Assembly: GCF_001870205.1 (NCBI RefSeq)
Contig: NZ_CP017267.1
Location: 856,501-920,500 of the forward strand
From: Vagococcus teuberi
Lineage (GTDB): Bacteria; Bacillota; Bacilli; Lactobacillales; Vagococcaceae
Length of the DNA: 64,000 nt
Direction of reading: 5' to 3'
Shown: in pieces, positions 47,411 to 57,315 of the stretch
How positions within the stretch are numbered: position 1 is the first letter of the stretch
How the letters are laid out: every line of letters starts with the position of its first letter
Program-made: the position numbers and the translations under genes
Notes under the pieces: model-generated
Told to the model about the DNA's origin: nothing
The model's database searches: none
What the model saw: only the letters and a program-made list of their open reading frames with translations

Positions 47411-49837
47411 ATGTTAGTATCATATAAATGGTTACAAGAATTAGTTGATATAAAAGATATTGATGTAAATCAATTAGCAGATAAAATGTCTCGTTCAGGT
47501 ATTGAAGTAGAAGATGTCGTGATTCCTGAAGAAGGACTGAAAAAAATTGTTGTTGGAGACGTTAAAGAATGTGTTCCTCATCCAGATAGTGATCACTTAT
47601 CAATTTGCCAAGTAGATGTTGGTGAAGAAGAGTTGTATCAAATTGTTTGTGGTGCGCCAAATATAACGGCAGGCAAAAAAGTGATTGTGGCTTTACCAAA
47701 CTCACGTATTACTGGAAATGTCAAAATTAAAAAAGGTAAAATGCGTGGTGAAGTGTCTTTAGGTATGATTTGTTCATTACAAGAATTAGGTTACTCAGAC
47801 AGTGTGGTTCCTAAAGAATATGCTGAAGGAATTTATTTCTTACCAGAAGATGCAGTACCAGGTCAACCAGTATTCCCATATTTGGAAATGGATGATGCGA
47901 TTATTGAATTATCTGTCACACCAAACAGAGCCGATGCTTTAAGCATGCTAGGGGTGGCTTATGAAGTAGCCGCGATTTATGATAAAGATATCACGTTACC
48001 AACTGTGACAATCAATGAAAATCCAGATGAACCAGTTGAAAGTTATGTATCAATCAGATTGGAAGATGAAGAAGATGTGCCATCTTATGGTATGAAAATC
48101 ATTAAAGATGTCACAATTAAAGAAAGCCCAATGTGGTTACAAACTCGTTTGATGAATGAAGGGATTCGTCCGATTAATAATATTGTCGATGTAACAAACT
48201 ATACTTTATTATTATTTGGTCAACCACAACATGCGTTTGATTACGATAAGCTTGATTCAAAAGAAATCTATGTTCGCCGTGCAACAGACAAGGAAGAGTT
48301 GACAACCTTAGACGGAGTTGAAAGAGAATTAACTACTGAAGATTTAGTGATTACAAATGGTAAAAAAGCCATCGCTTTAGCTGGTGTAATGGGTGGAGAA
48401 AATACCGAAATCACAAATAATACCACAACGATTGCGTTAGAAACAGCTGTTTTTAATCCAACTCGCGTTCGTCGTACAGCAAGAAGACTAGCTTTATCAA
48501 GTGAATCGAGCCGTCGTTTTGAGCGTGGAATTAACTGGTCAGTGATTCGTCAAGCTAGTGAATTTTCTGCCAGCTTAATGGCTGAACTTGGTGGCGGGTC
48601 GATTGTGACAGGAGAAGCTCTTGTCGAATCAAGTGTTCCAACAGAACCAACTGTTTCAATCACCTTAGACAAAATTAACCATTCACTAGGAACTGAGTTA
48701 TCAGCAATGGATGTAGAAAAAATCTTCTTACAATTAGGATTTGATGTGTCATTAAGTGGTGAAATATTTGATGTCACAATCCCATTAAGACGTTGGGACA
48801 TTAAGATTCCAGCAGATTTGATTGAAGAAGTTGCTCGTATTTACGGCTATGACAACTTACCATCTACTTTGCCAAGTGGTGCCTCTTTACCAGGTAAATT
48901 ATCATTTAAACAACAAATGATTCGTCATATCAGATCATTACTTGAAGGAAAAGGACTAACTGAAGCGGTTAGTTATGCATTGACTTCTCCAGAGTCTGCT
49001 ACCCAATTCAAATTAGATACAGATAACTCAGAAGACATTGTTGAACTTAATTTTCCGATGAGTGAAGAGCATTCAGTCTTACGTCAAAGTTTAGTTAATG
49101 GATTGTTAAAAGATGTCTCTTATAATGTCGCGAGAAAAGCAAGTGGTGTAGCATTTTACGAAGTTGGTCATGTCTTTAATTGGTATGACAAATCAGATTT
49201 ACCAAAAGAAACAACTCATTTGGGTATGGCTATGACAGGTGTTTCTCGTAAGAAAGACTGGAAAGAATCACAAGAAGTGGTTGATTTTTATACAATAAAA
49301 GGTATTGTCGAATCGTTAATTAGTTTCTTAGGACTTGAAAACGAAGTGGTTTATCAACCAAATCAAACACTAAAAGAGATGCATCCAGGACGCACAGCAG
49401 ATATTTTAGTAGGTGAAACTCGCGTTGGATTTGTTGGACAAATCCATCCTAAACTTTCTAAAGATATGGATTTAAAAGAAACATATGTTGTTGAAATTGA
49501 CTTAGATAAACTATTTGATTTTGTACCAGAAGATAATGAATACAAAGAAGTTGGTAAATACCCATCAATCAAACGTGATATTGCATTGTTAGTTGATGAA
49601 ACAGTGTCACATCAACAAATTGTTGATGTTATTGAAGCAAATGGTGGTAAAAACTTAAGATCTATTCATCTATTTGATTTATTCAAAGGAGAAAAATTGG
49701 GTAAAGGGAAAAAATCTCTTGCGTATTCTCTTGTATTCCAAAATGATGACTCAACCTTAGTTGAAGATGAAGTAGTTTCTGTTATGAACAAAATAGAAAA
49801 AGCGTTAGTTAAAGAGTTAAACATTGAAGTAAGATAA
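47411..49837 (+). CDS. pheT: Phenylalanyl-tRNA synthetase beta subunit
   Basis: An 808-residue editing and tRNA-binding subunit. Domain order is the N-terminal tRNA-binding domain (about 40-150), the B3/B4 editing domain (about 210-380), B5 (about 405-475), the pseudo-catalytic core, and the ferredoxin-fold anticodon-binding domain at the end (KYPSIKRDIALLVDETV). RLALSSESSRRFERGI is characteristic. It forms a heterotetramer with PheS. Confidence 0.96.
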   Translation: MLVSYKWLQELVDIKDIDVNQLADKMSRSGIEVEDVVIPEEGLKKIVVGDVKECVPHPDSDHLSICQVDVGEEELYQIVCGAPNITAGKKVIVALPNSRITGNVKIKKGKMRGEVSLGMICSLQELGYSDSVVPKEYAEGIYFLPEDAVPGQPVFPYLEMDDAIIELSVTPNRADALSMLGVAYEVAAIYDKDITLPTVTINENPDEPVESYVSIRLEDEEDVPSYGMKIIKDVTIKESPMWLQTRLMNEGIRPINNIVDVTNYTLLLFGQPQHAFDYDKLDSKEIYVRRATDKEELTTLDGVERELTTEDLVITNGKKAIALAGVMGGENTEITNNTTTIALETAVFNPTRVRRTARRLALSSESSRRFERGINWSVIRQASEFSASLMAELGGGSIVTGEALVESSVPTEPTVSITLDKINHSLGTELSAMDVEKIFLQLGFDVSLSGEIFDVTIPLRRWDIKIPADLIEEVARIYGYDNLPSTLPSGASLPGKLSFKQQMIRHIRSLLEGKGLTEAVSYALTSPESATQFKLDTDNSEDIVELNFPMSEEHSVLRQSLVNGLLKDVSYNVARKASGVAFYEVGHVFNWYDKSDLPKETTHLGMAMTGVSRKKDWKESQEVVDFYTIKGIVESLISFLGLENEVVYQPNQTLKEMHPGRTADILVGETRVGFVGQIHPKLSKDMDLKETYVVEIDLDKLFDFVPEDNEYKEVGKYPSIKRDIALLVDETVSHQQIVDVIEANGGKNLRSIHLFDLFKGEKLGKGKKSLAYSLVFQNDDSTLVEDEVVSVMNKIEKALVKELNIEVR

Positions 49838-49840
49838 TAT

Positions 49841-49886
49841 GAAAACAATTAGTATGTGATAATAATCATGTGCTAATTGTTTTTTT
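49841..49886 (+). terminator. pheST terminator
   Basis: AAACAATTAG and CTAATTGTTT form a stem across a loop, followed by TTTTTT. Confidence 0.8.
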
Positions 49887-49956
49887 ATTTAAAAGGAAAG
49901 AAAAATGAATGAAAGTTTGGTATTATAGACAGGAGAATATATTAAAGGAGATTAGG

Positions 49957-51357
49957 ATGGGATTAAAAAAGTATTTGAGAAGATTATTTGTGGGAGTAGT
50001 CTTTTTTAGTTTTGTATTTGCAACAAAATCTTCAGCTGAAGAGATGCCAAATATGATGGATTTAATCAAAGAGTCAGGCTTTACGGTAAATGAACTCGAT
50101 AAACCTAAAGGAGCCGTTTTGATAGATGCGAATACGGGTCAATTTTTGTGGGGAGAAAACCCGGATGCACCACACAATCCGGCCAGTATCATGAAGCTAA
50201 TGGTTGTCTATTTAGTGTATCAAGCGATAGAAGAAGGAAGACTCTCACTTGATACAGAGGTAGAAGCAACTGAGCGTTATGTTGCGATTTCACAAATTTA
50301 CCAACTAAGTAACAATAAAATACAGTTAGGTGTATCATATCCTGTTAAAGAATTATTAAAAATGGCAGTAGTACCATCTTCTAATGTTGCAACGGTGATG
50401 TTAGCAGACTTGGTTGAACCAAATGCCGTATTAATGTTACAAAAAATGAATGACACTGCTAAAGAATTGGGTATGACAAACACTAAAATAGTAAATATTA
50501 CTGGAGCGGAAATTAGTGCATTTCAAGGGATGTATGCAGCAGAAGGGGTAGATACATCAACTCTTCAAACAACGGCGTCTAATGTGACAACTGCTAGAGA
50601 CCTTGCGACATTTACTTACTTTTTATTGAGGAAATACCCAGATATATTAACGATAACAAATACGCCAAAAGTAACGACGATGAGTGAAACACCTTATGAA
50701 GAAACATTTGATACCTATAATTATTCCCTACCTGGTTTAGAGTATTCCTATGAAGGGGTGGATGGTTTGAAAACAGGGTCAAGCCCGACAGGTGGATTTA
50801 ATATAGATATGACAGCCAAAAAAGGGGATTTACGCCTTATCGCGATTGTTTTAGGTGTGGGAGATTGGGCAGATCAAACGGGAGAATACAAACGCCATCC
50901 CTTTGCTAATGCAATGCTAAATTACGGTTTCAACCATTATGAATACAAAGAATTATTAACAAGTGGCGAGCATGAAATTGATGACAAAACGATTACAATA
51001 GAATCACCGTTACTCGATACAGTCAAAAAAGAAGAAGCCTACACACTTAAACTTAATGATGATGGAAAAATTGTGGTAGAAAATGGCCTAGAAAGAGTTT
51101 CAGATACCATTCCACAAATTGCAGTGACATACAAAGAAAAAGAAGAACAAAATCCCGTGAAAAAAGTGTTAACTAATTCATCAGTAAACGAAATTACCTC
51201 ATCAAGTTTTGTTAAAAAAATGTTAAAACACTGGAAATTAATCGCAGGCTTAATTGGTGGTTTAATTTTTTTACTATTTTTAATAATATGGTATATTAGA
51301 AAAAGAAACCGACGAAAAAGATTAGAAGCGAGAAATAGATATCGCCGAAGAAGATAA
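49957..51357 (+). CDS. D-alanyl-D-alanine carboxypeptidase (DacA/PBP5-type)
   Basis: A 466-residue low-molecular-weight penicillin-binding protein that trims peptidoglycan stem peptides. A signal peptide (residues 1-29, cut near SSA-EE) is followed by the peptidase S11 domain with catalytic motifs SIMK in PASIMKLM, SSN in VPSSNVA, and KTG in GLKTGSSP. A PBP5-type C-terminal domain, a membrane helix (about 430-450) and an Arg-rich tail follow. ATG 49957 follows AAAGGAG by 8 bases; the longer frame to 49909 reads through it. An aldo/keto reductase follows 28 bp later. Confidence 0.92.
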   Translation: MGLKKYLRRLFVGVVFFSFVFATKSSAEEMPNMMDLIKESGFTVNELDKPKGAVLIDANTGQFLWGENPDAPHNPASIMKLMVVYLVYQAIEEGRLSLDTEVEATERYVAISQIYQLSNNKIQLGVSYPVKELLKMAVVPSSNVATVMLADLVEPNAVLMLQKMNDTAKELGMTNTKIVNITGAEISAFQGMYAAEGVDTSTLQTTASNVTTARDLATFTYFLLRKYPDILTITNTPKVTTMSETPYEETFDTYNYSLPGLEYSYEGVDGLKTGSSPTGGFNIDMTAKKGDLRLIAIVLGVGDWADQTGEYKRHPFANAMLNYGFNHYEYKELLTSGEHEIDDKTITIESPLLDTVKKEEAYTLKLNDDGKIVVENGLERVSDTIPQIAVTYKEKEEQNPVKKVLTNSSVNEITSSSFVKKMLKHWKLIAGLIGGLIFLLFLIIWYIRKRNRRKRLEARNRYRRRR

Positions 51358-51385
51358 GTTGTCGGTAAAAATGAGGGAGGATGTA

Positions 51386-52237
51386 ATGATGACAGAACAG
51401 ACTTACTATACTCTAAAAGACGGTAATAAAATACCAGTAATAGGTTTTGGAACATGGCAAGCAGAAAATGGGGATATTGCTAAACAAGCAGTTAAGTCGG
51501 CACTAGAATCAGGGTATCGCCATATTGATACAGCCATGATATATGGTAATGAAACCAGTGTTGGTGAAGCGATTAAAGAAAGTGGCATCCCACGTGACGA
51601 GTTATTTGTTACCACGAAACTATGGAATCATGATCATTCATATGATAAAGCCAAACAAGCGATTAATGAGTCTCTTGAAAGATTAGGATTAGATTATTTA
51701 GATTTATATTTGATTCATTGGCCAAATCCAATTGATTATCGTGACAACTGGAAAGAAGCAAATGCGGGTTCATGGAAAGCCATGGAAGAGGCAGTGGATG
51801 AAGGGAAGATTAAAAGTATTGGCGTATCTAACTTTTTAATTCATCATTTGAAAGCACTAGAAGAAACGGCTGTAATTCAACCAGTGATTAATCAAATCTA
51901 TTTAAATCCAAGTGATCAACAACATGAAATCGTGGATTATTGTAGAAACAATGGGATTATTTTAGAAGCTTATAGCCCTCTTGGTACAGGAGATATTTTT
52001 AAATTAAAAGAGTTAGAAAGAATTGCAGACACACATAATAAGACTGTCGCTCAAGTTGTGTTGCGTTGGTCGTTACAAAAGGGATTTTTACCATTACCAA
52101 AATCAGTAACACCAAGTCGCATTAAAGAGAATATTGAGTTGTTTGACTTTGAGTTATCAGAATTTGATATGGGATTAATTGATGCACTACAAGGAAAAGC
52201 TGGTTCTGCAAGAAATCCGGATGAAGTTACCTTTTAA
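51386..52237 (+). CDS. Aldo/keto reductase
   Basis: A 283-residue NADPH-dependent oxidoreductase that reduces aldehydes and ketones. The catalytic tetrad is visible: Asp and Tyr in GYRHIDTAMIYGNE, Lys in FVTTKLWN, His in LYLIHWPNP. SIGVSNF and LPKSVTPSRIKEN supply cofactor contacts. Size and motifs match the 2,5-diketo-D-gluconate reductase (YvgN) group. ATG 51386 follows GGGAGG. It is 30 bp after the carboxypeptidase and ends at a terminator. Confidence 0.9.
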   Translation: MMTEQTYYTLKDGNKIPVIGFGTWQAENGDIAKQAVKSALESGYRHIDTAMIYGNETSVGEAIKESGIPRDELFVTTKLWNHDHSYDKAKQAINESLERLGLDYLDLYLIHWPNPIDYRDNWKEANAGSWKAMEEAVDEGKIKSIGVSNFLIHHLKALEETAVIQPVINQIYLNPSDQQHEIVDYCRNNGIILEAYSPLGTGDIFKLKELERIADTHNKTVAQVVLRWSLQKGFLPLPKSVTPSRIKENIELFDFELSEFDMGLIDALQGKAGSARNPDEVTF

Positions 52238-52264
52238 AAGGCTCTCTAGTGAAGAGCCTTTTTC
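52235..52264 (+). terminator. Aldo/keto reductase terminator
   Basis: AAAGGCTCT and AGAGCCTTT form a stem around CTAGTGA, followed by T residues. Confidence 0.85.
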
Positions 52265-52302
52265 TTCATTTAGTAAGAAAACAAAAAGATTGGGAGAGAT
52301 TG

Positions 52303-53835
52303 ATGGAAAAATTAATAAAAATCATATCGAATAGGGCAGTCCTAATAGTCTTATTAATCTTGATACAATTGGGTGTATTATTTGCTATTGTGTTTAGATT
52401 TCAGAATTACTTTGTCTATTTTTATACATTCTATTTGCTTATTTCTAGTGCGGTTATCATAAAAATAATCAATAGTCGAAGTAATCCAGCCTATAAAATT
52501 GCTTGGATTATTCCTATCATGTTAATACCAATTTTTGGGACAGTCATTTATTTAGTGTTTGGTCGTGTTCGTTTCAGTAATAAAGAAAAAATGAAGATGG
52601 CAATGGTTCAAGAACGAGAGCGAATGGCTAACGAGAGTACTGTTGCTAAAACGACGATAGATGATGGGAACCCAAATGCTATTATTCAGTCTAATTATCT
52701 TAGCAAACATGGTGAGGCTTCTTTATTTGAGCATACGACAAGTGAGTATTATCCGTTGGGGGAGGAAGCTTTCAAAGCGATGATTGAAGACCTTGAAAAG
52801 GCTGAGAAGTATATTTTTATGGAGTATTTTATTGTTCATGAAGGTGAGATGTGGGATACAATACTTGAAATTATGGTTAGAAAAGCAAAAGAAGGCGTAG
52901 ATGTGCGTTTCATTTATGATGATTTTGGTTGCTTGTTTACTCTACCTCATGGTTATGATAAAAAGTTACGCGATCAAGGCATTAAATGTTGTGTGTTTAA
53001 TCAATTTATTCCAGTATTGTCGCCAATTTTTAACAATCGCAATCACCGAAAAATTACCGTGATTGATGGAAAAGTTGCTTATACAGGTGGCATTAACTTA
53101 GCAGATGAATATATCAATAGGATAGAAAGATTTGGTCATTGGAAAGATAATTCGATTAAAGTTGAAGGTGAAGCAGCTTGGGGCTTTTCTCTTTTATTCT
53201 TATCAATGTGGGATTTTGTGAATTCAACCGAAAGCAACATTGAAGAGTTTATTCCAGAATATGCTCCTGGAGAATTACCAGAGAATGATGGTTATTATCA
53301 ACCATATGTGGATTCACCTTTTGATAGAGAAACAGTCGGGATGAACGTGTATTTAAATTTGATTAATCGTGCGACTGAATATGTTTATTTTACAACACCT
53401 TACTTGGTGATTGATAATTTATTAATGGAAGCGTTATGTAATGCTGCTAAGGGTGGCGTTGATGTTAGAATTATAACCCCTCATATACCGGATAAATGGT
53501 ATGTTCATGCTGTGACGAAATCCAACTATGCACAATTAATCGAAGCAGGTGTCAAAATATATGAATACACACCAGGTTTTATTCATTCGAAAACGTGTGT
53601 TGTAGATGGACTTTATGCAACAGTTGGAACGGTGAATTTAGATTACCGTAGTTTGTTCTTGCATTTTGAATGTGGTGTGTGGATGTATAAAACAAATGGC
53701 GTTGATGCTGTGTTACAGGATCATATGGAGATTGAAAAACTAAGTCAACAAATTTCATTGGAGCAAGCAAAAAATGTGTCGTTTCCAAAAAAAGTAGTGC
53801 GAGCATGTTTATCTGTTTTTGCCCCACTATTGTAA
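52303..53835 (+). CDS. cls: Cardiolipin synthase
   Basis: A 510-residue phospholipase D-like enzyme that joins two phosphatidylglycerols. Two N-terminal membrane helices (about residues 10-32 and 42-60) and a PLDc_N region precede the two HKD motifs, HRKITVIDGKVAYTGGINLADEY and HSKTCVVDGLYATVGTVNLD. ATG 52303 is preferred; a longer frame from 52249 overlaps the preceding terminator. In low-GC Gram-positives several cls paralogues exist; this is of the ClsA type. It is upstream of the cysteine desulfurase gene with its own ribosome site. Confidence 0.92.
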   Translation: MEKLIKIISNRAVLIVLLILIQLGVLFAIVFRFQNYFVYFYTFYLLISSAVIIKIINSRSNPAYKIAWIIPIMLIPIFGTVIYLVFGRVRFSNKEKMKMAMVQERERMANESTVAKTTIDDGNPNAIIQSNYLSKHGEASLFEHTTSEYYPLGEEAFKAMIEDLEKAEKYIFMEYFIVHEGEMWDTILEIMVRKAKEGVDVRFIYDDFGCLFTLPHGYDKKLRDQGIKCCVFNQFIPVLSPIFNNRNHRKITVIDGKVAYTGGINLADEYINRIERFGHWKDNSIKVEGEAAWGFSLLFLSMWDFVNSTESNIEEFIPEYAPGELPENDGYYQPYVDSPFDRETVGMNVYLNLINRATEYVYFTTPYLVIDNLLMEALCNAAKGGVDVRIITPHIPDKWYVHAVTKSNYAQLIEAGVKIYEYTPGFIHSKTCVVDGLYATVGTVNLDYRSLFLHFECGVWMYKTNGVDAVLQDHMEIEKLSQQISLEQAKNVSFPKKVVRACLSVFAPLL

Positions 53836-53871
53836 GAAATTAGAGAGATAAAAAATGAAAGAGTGAAAAAA

Positions 53872-55020
53872 ATGCAAGCAGTTTATTTAGATCATGCCGC
53901 AACAACACCAATGGCTCCAGAAGTCATAGAAGAGATGACACGAGTGATGTCAACTATATATGGTAATCCTTCAAGTGTGCACCAATTTGGTCGCCAAGCT
54001 GAGTTTGAATTAGATATGGCAAGAGATGTCGTTGCCGCTTCGATTGGTGCACAATCACGCGAAATCGTTTTTAATGGTGGTGGTTCTGAAGGTGATAATA
54101 CAGTGTTGTTGGATATTTCTAGACAAATGAAACACAAGGGAAATCATATTATCACAACAAATGTGGAACATTCAGCAGTAATCAAACCACTTGAAACATT
54201 AGAAAACATGGGATTTGAGATTACTTATTTACCAGTTGATTCAACAGGACATATTAGTGTGACACAATTAGCATCAGCTATTAAACCTGAAACCATCCTC
54301 GTTTCAGTGATGTATGGTAATAATGAAATTGGAACGCTTAATCCGATAAAAGAAATAGGTCAATTACTTTTTGATCAAGATATTTTATTTCATACAGATG
54401 CGGTTCAAGCATTTGGAACAGAAATAATCAATGTCGATGATTTAAAGGTTGATTACTTAACTATTTCAGCTCACAAAATTAATGGGCCTAAAGGTGTTGG
54501 ATTTACTTATATTCGTTCAGGTCAACCAACTCCTGTATTGATACAAGGTGGCGATCAAGAAGAAAAAAGACGTGCTGGGACTGAAAATTTAGCGGGAATA
54601 GTCGGTTTAAAAAGGGCTGTATCACTTCTTACAGCTGAGAAAAAAGCTGAAAATAAAGAACGATATAATCAATTCGAACGTCTTATTTTAGAAGCGTTAG
54701 ATGAGCAACAGATAGAGTATCAGATAAATGGAGACAGAGAAAATAAATTACCTCATATTTTAAATATTTGGTTTAAAAATGTTCCTAATAACATTTTGTT
54801 ATCTCGTTTAGACTTAGCTGGTTTTGCCATATCAATTGGATCTGCTTGTAGTGCAGGAGATGTAAAACCATCACGCATTATTCAAGCCATTTATTCAAAC
54901 GACAGTAAAGCAACTAAAGAATCAGTCAGAATTAGTTTTGGCTATGGGGTGACAGAAATGCAAATTATTGAATTTGCACAAACCTTAGTATCAACGGTTC
55001 AATCAATTTTAAAAAAATAG
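53872..55020 (+). CDS. Cysteine desulfurase (NifS/IscS class II-like)
   Basis: A 382-residue PLP enzyme that takes sulfur from cysteine and passes it on to acceptors such as MnmA. The PLP Lys is in ISAHKINGPKGVG near residue 202, and the catalytic Cys is in SIGSACSAGDVKPSR near residue 325. The opening YLDHAATTPMAPEV is typical of the NifS group. The neighbouring genes, a DUF1831 protein and then mnmA, suggest a role in 2-thiouridine tRNA modification. ATG 53872 is chosen; the GTG at 53863 would add three codons. Confidence 0.92.
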   Translation: MQAVYLDHAATTPMAPEVIEEMTRVMSTIYGNPSSVHQFGRQAEFELDMARDVVAASIGAQSREIVFNGGGSEGDNTVLLDISRQMKHKGNHIITTNVEHSAVIKPLETLENMGFEITYLPVDSTGHISVTQLASAIKPETILVSVMYGNNEIGTLNPIKEIGQLLFDQDILFHTDAVQAFGTEIINVDDLKVDYLTISAHKINGPKGVGFTYIRSGQPTPVLIQGGDQEEKRRAGTENLAGIVGLKRAVSLLTAEKKAENKERYNQFERLILEALDEQQIEYQINGDRENKLPHILNIWFKNVPNNILLSRLDLAGFAISIGSACSAGDVKPSRIIQAIYSNDSKATKESVRISFGYGVTEMQIIEFAQTLVSTVQSILKK

Positions 55021-55078
55021 TTGGTATTTGTAAACAGATTCATTATAATGAGGGTATCAAGTTTATAGGGGGATAAGT

Positions 55079-55420
55079 ATGTCATTCTTAGAAAAAGCAA
55101 CAGTGGAAGGATGCCCACAGTTGTACAAAATAAATCCAAAGGCAAGAGCCTATACGTTTAAAGATTATGGTTTCCAAGCAACACCTTCAGGAAATTTACA
55201 ATTGGTGAGACCATTAGATATCACACCTCAAGCAAAACAAAGTCCAAAGTTAAAAATAACAGTGGCAAAAGACTTGAAAACATTAAAAATGTCTTTGACA
55301 ACGCCAAATGGATTAAAATCGATTAATATTTTTAAATCAGATGATCAAAAAGATAAACAAGAGCAATTTTATTATATCATGGATGATTTAATGTCATTTG
55401 ATTGTATCGAAAAAGCTTAA
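55079..55420 (+). CDS. DUF1831 family protein
   Basis: A 113-residue protein with YKINPKARAYTFKDYGFQAT, then NLQLVRPLD, and QEQFYYIMDDLMSFDCIEK, which recalls the DUF1831 family found next to cysteine desulfurases in Lactobacillales. It is soluble, without cysteine motifs except a single one near the end. Function is unknown; a helper for the desulfurase or MnmA is inference. GGGGG lies 9 bases before the ATG. Confidence 0.7.
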   Translation: MSFLEKATVEGCPQLYKINPKARAYTFKDYGFQATPSGNLQLVRPLDITPQAKQSPKLKITVAKDLKTLKMSLTTPNGLKSINIFKSDDQKDKQEQFYYIMDDLMSFDCIEKA

Positions 55421-55429
55421 ACCCAAAGA

Positions 55430-55459
55430 AAAGAATTGTCTTATGGCAGTTCTTTTTTT
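55430..55459 (+). terminator. Terminator after the DUF1831 gene
   Basis: AGAATTGTC and GGCAGTTCT form a stem with a G:T pair, followed by seven T residues. Confidence 0.7.
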
Positions 55460-55555
55460 GTGTCAAAGAGATGATTTTATTAAGCAAAAACGCTATAATG
55501 TAATAACTGAAAAAAATACGACCTTCAAATCGTAGTAGATTTTCAGAATCTATAA

Positions 55556-56704
<1,149 letters not shown>

Positions 56705-56716
56705 TTAAAAAAGGTG

Positions 56717-56745
56717 TTGACAGAACGTTTTTAATACGATATAGT
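56717..56745 (+). promoter_or_regulatory. mgtA leader promoter
   Basis: TTGACA (56717-56722) and TATAGT (56740-56745) have a 17-base spacer, about 25 bp before the M-box. Confidence 0.85.
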
Positions 56746-56769
56746 TCTGTGTGTAAGAAAAATAGATTA

Positions 56770-56928
56770 GTTAGGTGAGGCTCCTATACAAACATAGGCT
56801 ACTGCCCAAAAATGTCGAGAGACGCCAATGGGTATAACAGAGATGATCGATATAAGGTTTTCTTTAACGTAGCTAAAGTTCTTTGTAACTTTTACGTTGT
56901 ATAGTGCTAAAACTCAACGATTGGATCT
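56770..56928 (+). ncRNA. M-box (ykoK) Mg2+ riboswitch
   Basis: The conserved M-box sequence GTTAGGTGAGGCTCCTATAC begins at 56770, followed by GCTACTGCCCAAAAATGTCG, GACGCCAATGGGT and GTGCTAAAACTCAACGATTG at the end. These are family-specific segments. A rho-independent terminator follows at 56956-56987, as expected for an aptamer that terminates transcription when Mg2+ is high. Confidence 0.95.
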
Positions 56929-56955
56929 CACAAGTTTATTAAATGTGTCTTTATG

Positions 56956-56987
56956 CCTTTCGTCGAGTTTTGGACGGAAGGTTTTTT
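56956..56987 (+). terminator. M-box expression-platform terminator
   Basis: CCTTTCGTC and GACGGAAGG form a stem with a loop, followed by six T residues. Confidence 0.85.
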
Positions 56988-57075
56988 GCGTTTTCTAATC
57001 AATCAAAGGAGGGGTAACTGTTTTTTTAAAACTATTATTCTTATAAAAAATAACAAACAAAGGAGATGGAAACAC

Positions 57076-57174
57076 ATGGAAGATAGTAGTCACGGTCGAA
57101 GTTACAAGGGTCATGAAGAGTGGGAAATAAAAAAAGTTTATTATTATCTATCTGTTTCTACCTCAGAGAGATAA
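57076..57174 (+). CDS. Small ORF in the mgtA leader (32 residues)
   Basis: From ATG 57076, with a strong AAAGGAG site 10 bases upstream, a 32-residue peptide is encoded. It is polar and charged at first (MEDSSHGRSYKGHEEWEIKK) and then has VYYYLSVSTSER. It lies between the M-box terminator and mgtA and ends 54 bp before the first in-frame mgtA ATG. It could be a leader peptide or a regulator of the pump, but no homologue is known to me. Confidence 0.5.
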   Translation: MEDSSHGRSYKGHEEWEIKKVYYYLSVSTSER

Positions 57175-57315
57175 GTTGATAGCTTGTAACCACTTCTCAA
57201 TAGGACCCAATAAAAAGGGGGAATACACATGATTCATACAAATATGAGTGGCATACTCTTTTTTATGATCGGGTGTTTCTTATGGACACAACACGTGGGA
57301 AAGAAGGTTACAACA

